Assembly (NCBI GenBank): GCA_025964895.1
Contig: JAOPXY010000151.1
Coordinates: 1-46,218, forward strand
Length of the DNA stretch: 46,218 nucleotides
Direction of reading: 5' to 3'
DNA from: Aeromicrobium sp.
Lineage (GTDB): Bacteria > Actinomycetota > Actinomycetes > Propionibacteriales > Nocardioidaceae
Shown here in pieces: positions 43,549 to 46,218 of this stretch. The notes beneath the pieces are model-generated. The model was given only the letters and a program-made list of their open reading frames with translations. It did not search any database and was not told the DNA's origin. Positions within the stretch are counted from its first letter, which is position 1. The number at the start of each line of letters is the position of its first letter. Position numbers and translations under genes: made by a program.

Positions 43549-44637
43549 CTAGCGGTACGCGGTCCAGCCGCGGGATGTGAGTGCCTCCACCAACACGTCG
43601 CCGACGCCCGGGGCGACGGCGATCTCGGCGAGACCGACCGGACGACCGAGGTCGTGGTCGAGACGGAGATCCTCGATGTTCACGCCTGATTCTCCCGTAT
43701 CCGTCATGAGTCGCGACAGCTCGCCGGGCCGGTCGGCGACCTGGACGTGCACGACGTCGACACGGGACGGCTGCGAGCCGTGCTTGCCGGGGATCAGCGT
43801 CGTCCCACGGCGCCCCGACTCGAGCACCTCCCCGAGCGTGGCGTCGTCGTGCCCGAGCGCGCCGATGACTCGGTCGAGGTCGTCGCGGACGAGCTCGAGC
43901 ACGGCGCGGACGTCGGCGGCGTTGTTGCCGAGGATGTCGAGCCACAGGGCGCTGTCGCTGCCGGCGATGCGGGTCGTGTCGCGCAGCCCGGGTCCGCTCA
44001 GCGACAGGTCGTTGCCGCCGGCGTCGTTGAGCCGCGCCGCGGTGAGGGTCGACATGACCTGCGGCACGTGCGACACCAGCGCGACGGCCCGGTCGTGGGC
44101 CGCGGCCTCCATGATGATCGGCACCGCGCCCACGTGCAGCGCCAGGTCGACGACGGCGTCGAGCGCCTCGGGACGCGTCCGTACGCCCGGCGTCGCGGCC
44201 CACGGACGTCCCTCGAACAGCTGGGCCGATGCGGCCATGGGCCCGGAGCGCTCGCTGCCGGCCATGGGGTGACCGCCGGCGAAGCGGTCGGCGCCGGGCG
44301 CCTCGTCGACCGCACGCTGCAAGCCCGACTTGACGCTCGTGACGTCGGTGACGAAGGCCCCGGGCCAGCGCGCCAGCGACTCGGTGACGACGGCCGCTGC
44401 GGCGGTCGGCGGCACGGCCACGACGACCAGGTACGGCTCGACGCCGTCGACCCCTGCGGCCGCGAGCGCGCGGCCCGCCCCCCGTGCCGCCGCGACCTCG
44501 ACGTTGCCCGGCAGCGCGTCGTGCAGCACGACGTCGACGTCGTGGGTGCGCAGCGCCATGCCCACGGACGTGCCGATCAGCCCGCAGCCGATGACGAGCA
44601 CCGGTCCGTCGAGCGCGTTCGGGGCGATCGCCGTCAT
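43549..44637 (-). CDS. tyrA: Prephenate dehydrogenase with C-terminal ACT domain
   Basis: TyrA makes 4-hydroxyphenylpyruvate from prephenate for tyrosine. The 362-residue protein has the NAD-binding G17-x-G19-x-x-G22 motif ('VLVIGCGLIGTSVGMAL'), 'GGHPMAGSERSGP' around the conserved substrate-binding His, and 'SLSGPGLRDTTRIAGSD'. The last ~75 residues ('VDVVHVQVADRPGELSRLMT') form an ACT domain, probably the tyrosine feedback site. Its start overlaps the pseudouridine synthase stop by 4 bases. Confidence 0.95.
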   Translation of the reverse strand: MTAIAPNALDGPVLVIGCGLIGTSVGMALRTHDVDVVLHDALPGNVEVAAARGAGRALAAAGVDGVEPYLVVVAVPPTAAAAVVTESLARWPGAFVTDVTSVKSGLQRAVDEAPGADRFAGGHPMAGSERSGPMAASAQLFEGRPWAATPGVRTRPEALDAVVDLALHVGAVPIIMEAAAHDRAVALVSHVPQVMSTLTAARLNDAGGNDLSLSGPGLRDTTRIAGSDSALWLDILGNNAADVRAVLELVRDDLDRVIGALGHDDATLGEVLESGRRGTTLIPGKHGSQPSRVDVVHVQVADRPGELSRLMTDTGESGVNIEDLRLDHDLGRPVGLAEIAVAPGVGDVLVEALTSRGWTAYR

Positions 44638-45362
44638 GCCTCGTCCACGGTGTCGAACAGCGCTCCGAGCTCGTCGCGCGTCAGGTCGCGCATGGCTCCC
44701 GAGGACAGGCTGCCGATGTGCAGCGGACCGAAGGCCGTGCGCGTGAGCTCGATGACCGGGTGACCGGCCGCGGCCAGCAGGCGCCGCACAATGCGGTTGC
44801 GGCCCATGTGGATGTCGAGCTCGACGATCGACCGGCCGCGCGAGGTGTCCTTGACCTGGAAGCGGTCGACCTGCGCCGGCCCGTCGTCCAGCTCGATGCC
44901 GGCCTTCAGCCGCGGGCCCAGGGTCTCGGGCACCATGCCGTCGACAAGCGCGACGTACGTCTTGGTGATCTCGAACGACGGATGGGCCAGCTTGTGCGCC
45001 AGCTCACCGTCGTTGGTGAGGATCAGCAGGCCGGACGTGTCGGTGTCCAGTCGCCCGACGTGGAACAGGCGGTCCTCGCGGCCGGCGAGGATCGACGACA
45101 GGTCGGGCCGCCCCCGCTCGTCGGCCATCGACGTCACGACGCCGCGCGGCTTGTTTAGCAGGACGTAGGCGTGGTCGTTGGGGGCGGGGATGCGCTTGCC
45201 GTCGACGCGGATGACGTCAGTTGCGGGGTCGACCCGCGCGCCCATGACGTCGATGACCTCGCCGTTCACCTCGACCCGCCCGTGCGCGATCATGTCGTCG
45301 CAGCGGCGGCGGCTGCCGAGCCCGGCCTGCGCCAGAACCTTCTGCAGGCGGATCTCAGCCAC
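44634..45362 (-). CDS. RsuA/RluB-family 23S/16S rRNA pseudouridine synthase
   Basis: The 242-residue enzyme has an N-terminal S4 domain ('RLQKVLAQAGLGSRRRCDDM', about 5-24) and the synthase core with catalytic D106 in 'VGRLDTDTSGLLILTNDG'. 'MGRNRIVRRLLAAAGHPV' is the second family motif. This matches RluB (23S U2605) rather than RluA. The GTG at 45362 lies 8 bases inside scpB; an open frame upstream is antisense-like. Its place after scpB is the usual gene order in actinobacteria and firmicutes. Confidence 0.94.
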   Translation of the reverse strand: MAEIRLQKVLAQAGLGSRRRCDDMIAHGRVEVNGEVIDVMGARVDPATDVIRVDGKRIPAPNDHAYVLLNKPRGVVTSMADERGRPDLSSILAGREDRLFHVGRLDTDTSGLLILTNDGELAHKLAHPSFEITKTYVALVDGMVPETLGPRLKAGIELDDGPAQVDRFQVKDTSRGRSIVELDIHMGRNRIVRRLLAAAGHPVIELTRTAFGPLHIGSLSSGAMRDLTRDELGALFDTVDEA

Positions 45363-46059
45363 GGTCGCCCCCTTCTTCGGTCGATGTCGGAGTCTCATCG
45401 GTCGGTGTCGCAGTCTCGTCGGCGATGGGCTCCGGATCGGCCGCGAGATCAGCGACGACGTCGTCGGCACCGGCCAGCACCTCGTCCTCCATGTCCTCCA
45501 TCTCGGGCAGGTGCTGCGCGATGTCGGGCAGCTCGCCGATGTCGCCGAGGCCCATCCGCTCCAGGAAATAGCTCGTCGTGCGGTATAGGATCGCGCCGCT
45601 CTCGCCGTCGACGCCGCCCTCCTCGATGAGCCCGCGCGTCACGAGGGTGCGCACGACGCCGTCGACGTTGACGCCGCGGATCGCCGAGATGCGCGAGCGG
45701 CTGATCGGCTGGCGATACGCCACGACCGCCATCGTCTCGAGCGCCGCCTGGGTCAGGCGCGCCTGCTGCCCGTCCAGGATGAACCGCTCGACCGCTCCCG
45801 CGTACTCCTCGCGGGTGAAGAAGCGCCAGCCGCCGGCGATGTTGCGCAGCTCGAAGCCGCGGCCCTGCTCGGTGTACTCCTCGGCGAGCGCGGTCAGCGC
45901 CTGCTCGACGTCGACCGGCGGGTGGCCGACGGCCTGCGCCAGCGTCAGGTGGTCCAGGGGCTGGTCGGCGACCATCAGCACCGCCTCGAGGGCGGGTCTC
46001 AGATCGAGCATCTCCAGCTCGAGCTCGTGGGGTCCGGTGGGTACCTGCTGGTCAGTCAT
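45355..46059 (-). CDS. scpB: Segregation and condensation protein B
   Basis: ScpB with ScpA bridges the Smc arms for chromosome condensation. The 234-residue protein has two winged-helix domains: 'LRPALEAVLMVADQPLDHLT' and 'LTQAALETMAVVAYRQPISR', with 'SRISAIRGVNVDGVVRTLVT' and 'YRTTSYFLERMGLGDIGELP'. The acidic, threonine-rich tail of ~55 residues is longer than in the E. coli or Bacillus relatives but common in actinobacteria. Its ATG lies inside the ScpA stop region (8-base overlap). Confidence 0.95.
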   Translation of the reverse strand: MTDQQVPTGPHELELEMLDLRPALEAVLMVADQPLDHLTLAQAVGHPPVDVEQALTALAEEYTEQGRGFELRNIAGGWRFFTREEYAGAVERFILDGQQARLTQAALETMAVVAYRQPISRSRISAIRGVNVDGVVRTLVTRGLIEEGGVDGESGAILYRTTSYFLERMGLGDIGELPDIAQHLPEMEDMEDEVLAGADDVVADLAADPEPIADETATPTDETPTSTEEGGDRG

Positions 46060-46218
46060 CGGTGCTCTCGGTGTCGTCAGTGCTGTCGGGGAGGTCGGTG
46101 GGGGCGTCGTCGACGAGGCTCGCGTCGACCAGGACGGCCTCGTCGTCAGGCCCGGCGAGGGGGACGTCGAACTCGTCGCCGACGTCGATGTCGCCGTCGT
46201 CGGTGCCGGTCCAGCGGA
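46052..46218 (-). CDS. scpA: Segregation and condensation protein A, C-terminal fragment
   Basis: Only the last ~55 residues are in the window; the frame runs to the right edge. It reads 'RWTGTDDGDIDVGDEFDVPL' and continues with an acidic tail ending 'STDDTESTDD'. ScpA proteins end their core near an R-W-T-G motif, and the scpB partner follows with an 8-base overlap, so the call rests on both. The acidic tail is an actinobacterial extension. Confidence 0.85.
   Translation of the reverse strand, partial: RWTGTDDGDIDVGDEFDVPLAGPDDEAVLVDASLVDDAPTDLPDSTDDTESTDD

Overview
The window is 46.2 kb of high-GC actinobacterial chromosome. Gene content and order suggest Nocardioidaceae, possibly an Aeromicrobium relative. 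The basis is the grouping gatCAB / ligA / a MetE-like gene / mnmA / iscS, as in other Actinobacteria, and the scpA-scpB-rluB-tyrA-cmk-plsC-der operon at the right end. The genus is inferred; no rRNA or marker search was possible.

Left part (1-22.1 kb, roughly 70% GC by eye): the tail of a glycosyltransferase; gatC-gatA-gatB for the amidotransferase that makes Gln-tRNA(Gln)/Asn-tRNA(Asn); a Uma2-type protein; an epoxide-hydrolase-like enzyme; three 22-bp tandem repeats beside a frameshifted, truncated GtrA gene; a receiver/thioredoxin-reductase-like flavoprotein without its CxxC; an RluA-type pseudouridine synthase; ligA; a MetE-like protein; mnmA-iscS for tRNA thiolation; an LLM flavin oxidoreductase; two divergent S4-domain RNA-binding proteins; an esterase; a LOG-NUDIX pair; a RecQ helicase; and two membrane proteins.

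Middle part (about 22.2-40.6 kb): visibly lower GC (about 62-64% on sampled lines), different codon use, and a tRNA-Pro at its right edge. It looks like an acquired catabolic island. A twelve-gene leftward operon encodes a TorT-like binding lipoprotein, an RbsA/RbsC-type ABC importer, PxpA, a biotin carrier, a biotin carboxylase, PxpB and PxpC (the two halves of a urea-carboxylase-like carboxyltransferase), a long RidA, and a three-subunit molybdenum hydroxylase (FAD, 2Fe-2S and Mo subunits). A divergent PucR regulator faces it. Nearby are a MoxR ATPase / VWA pair of the CoxD/CoxE type, a LysR regulator and a divergent Glu/Leu/Phe/Val-type dehydrogenase. My reading (inference) is uptake of a nitrogenous ring compound, hydroxylation next to nitrogen to give a lactam, biotin- and ATP-dependent ring opening, clearance of imine by RidA, and deamination of the resulting amino acid. 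This is the most interesting system in the window.

Right part (40.7-46.2 kb): tRNA-Pro(GGG), then, all on the minus strand with overlapping genes, der, plsC, cmk, tyrA, rluB, scpB and the end of scpA: a core operon for ribosome assembly, lipid and nucleotide metabolism, tyrosine synthesis and chromosome condensation.

No gene-free stretch exceeds 300 bases. The longest are 39161-39368 (LysR/dehydrogenase divergent region, with a possible small leader ORF), 34514-34697 (operon/pucR control region), 22089-22251 (operon terminator), 3532-3671, 12406-12538 (repeats and a perfect palindrome) and 17062-17192 (inverted repeat).
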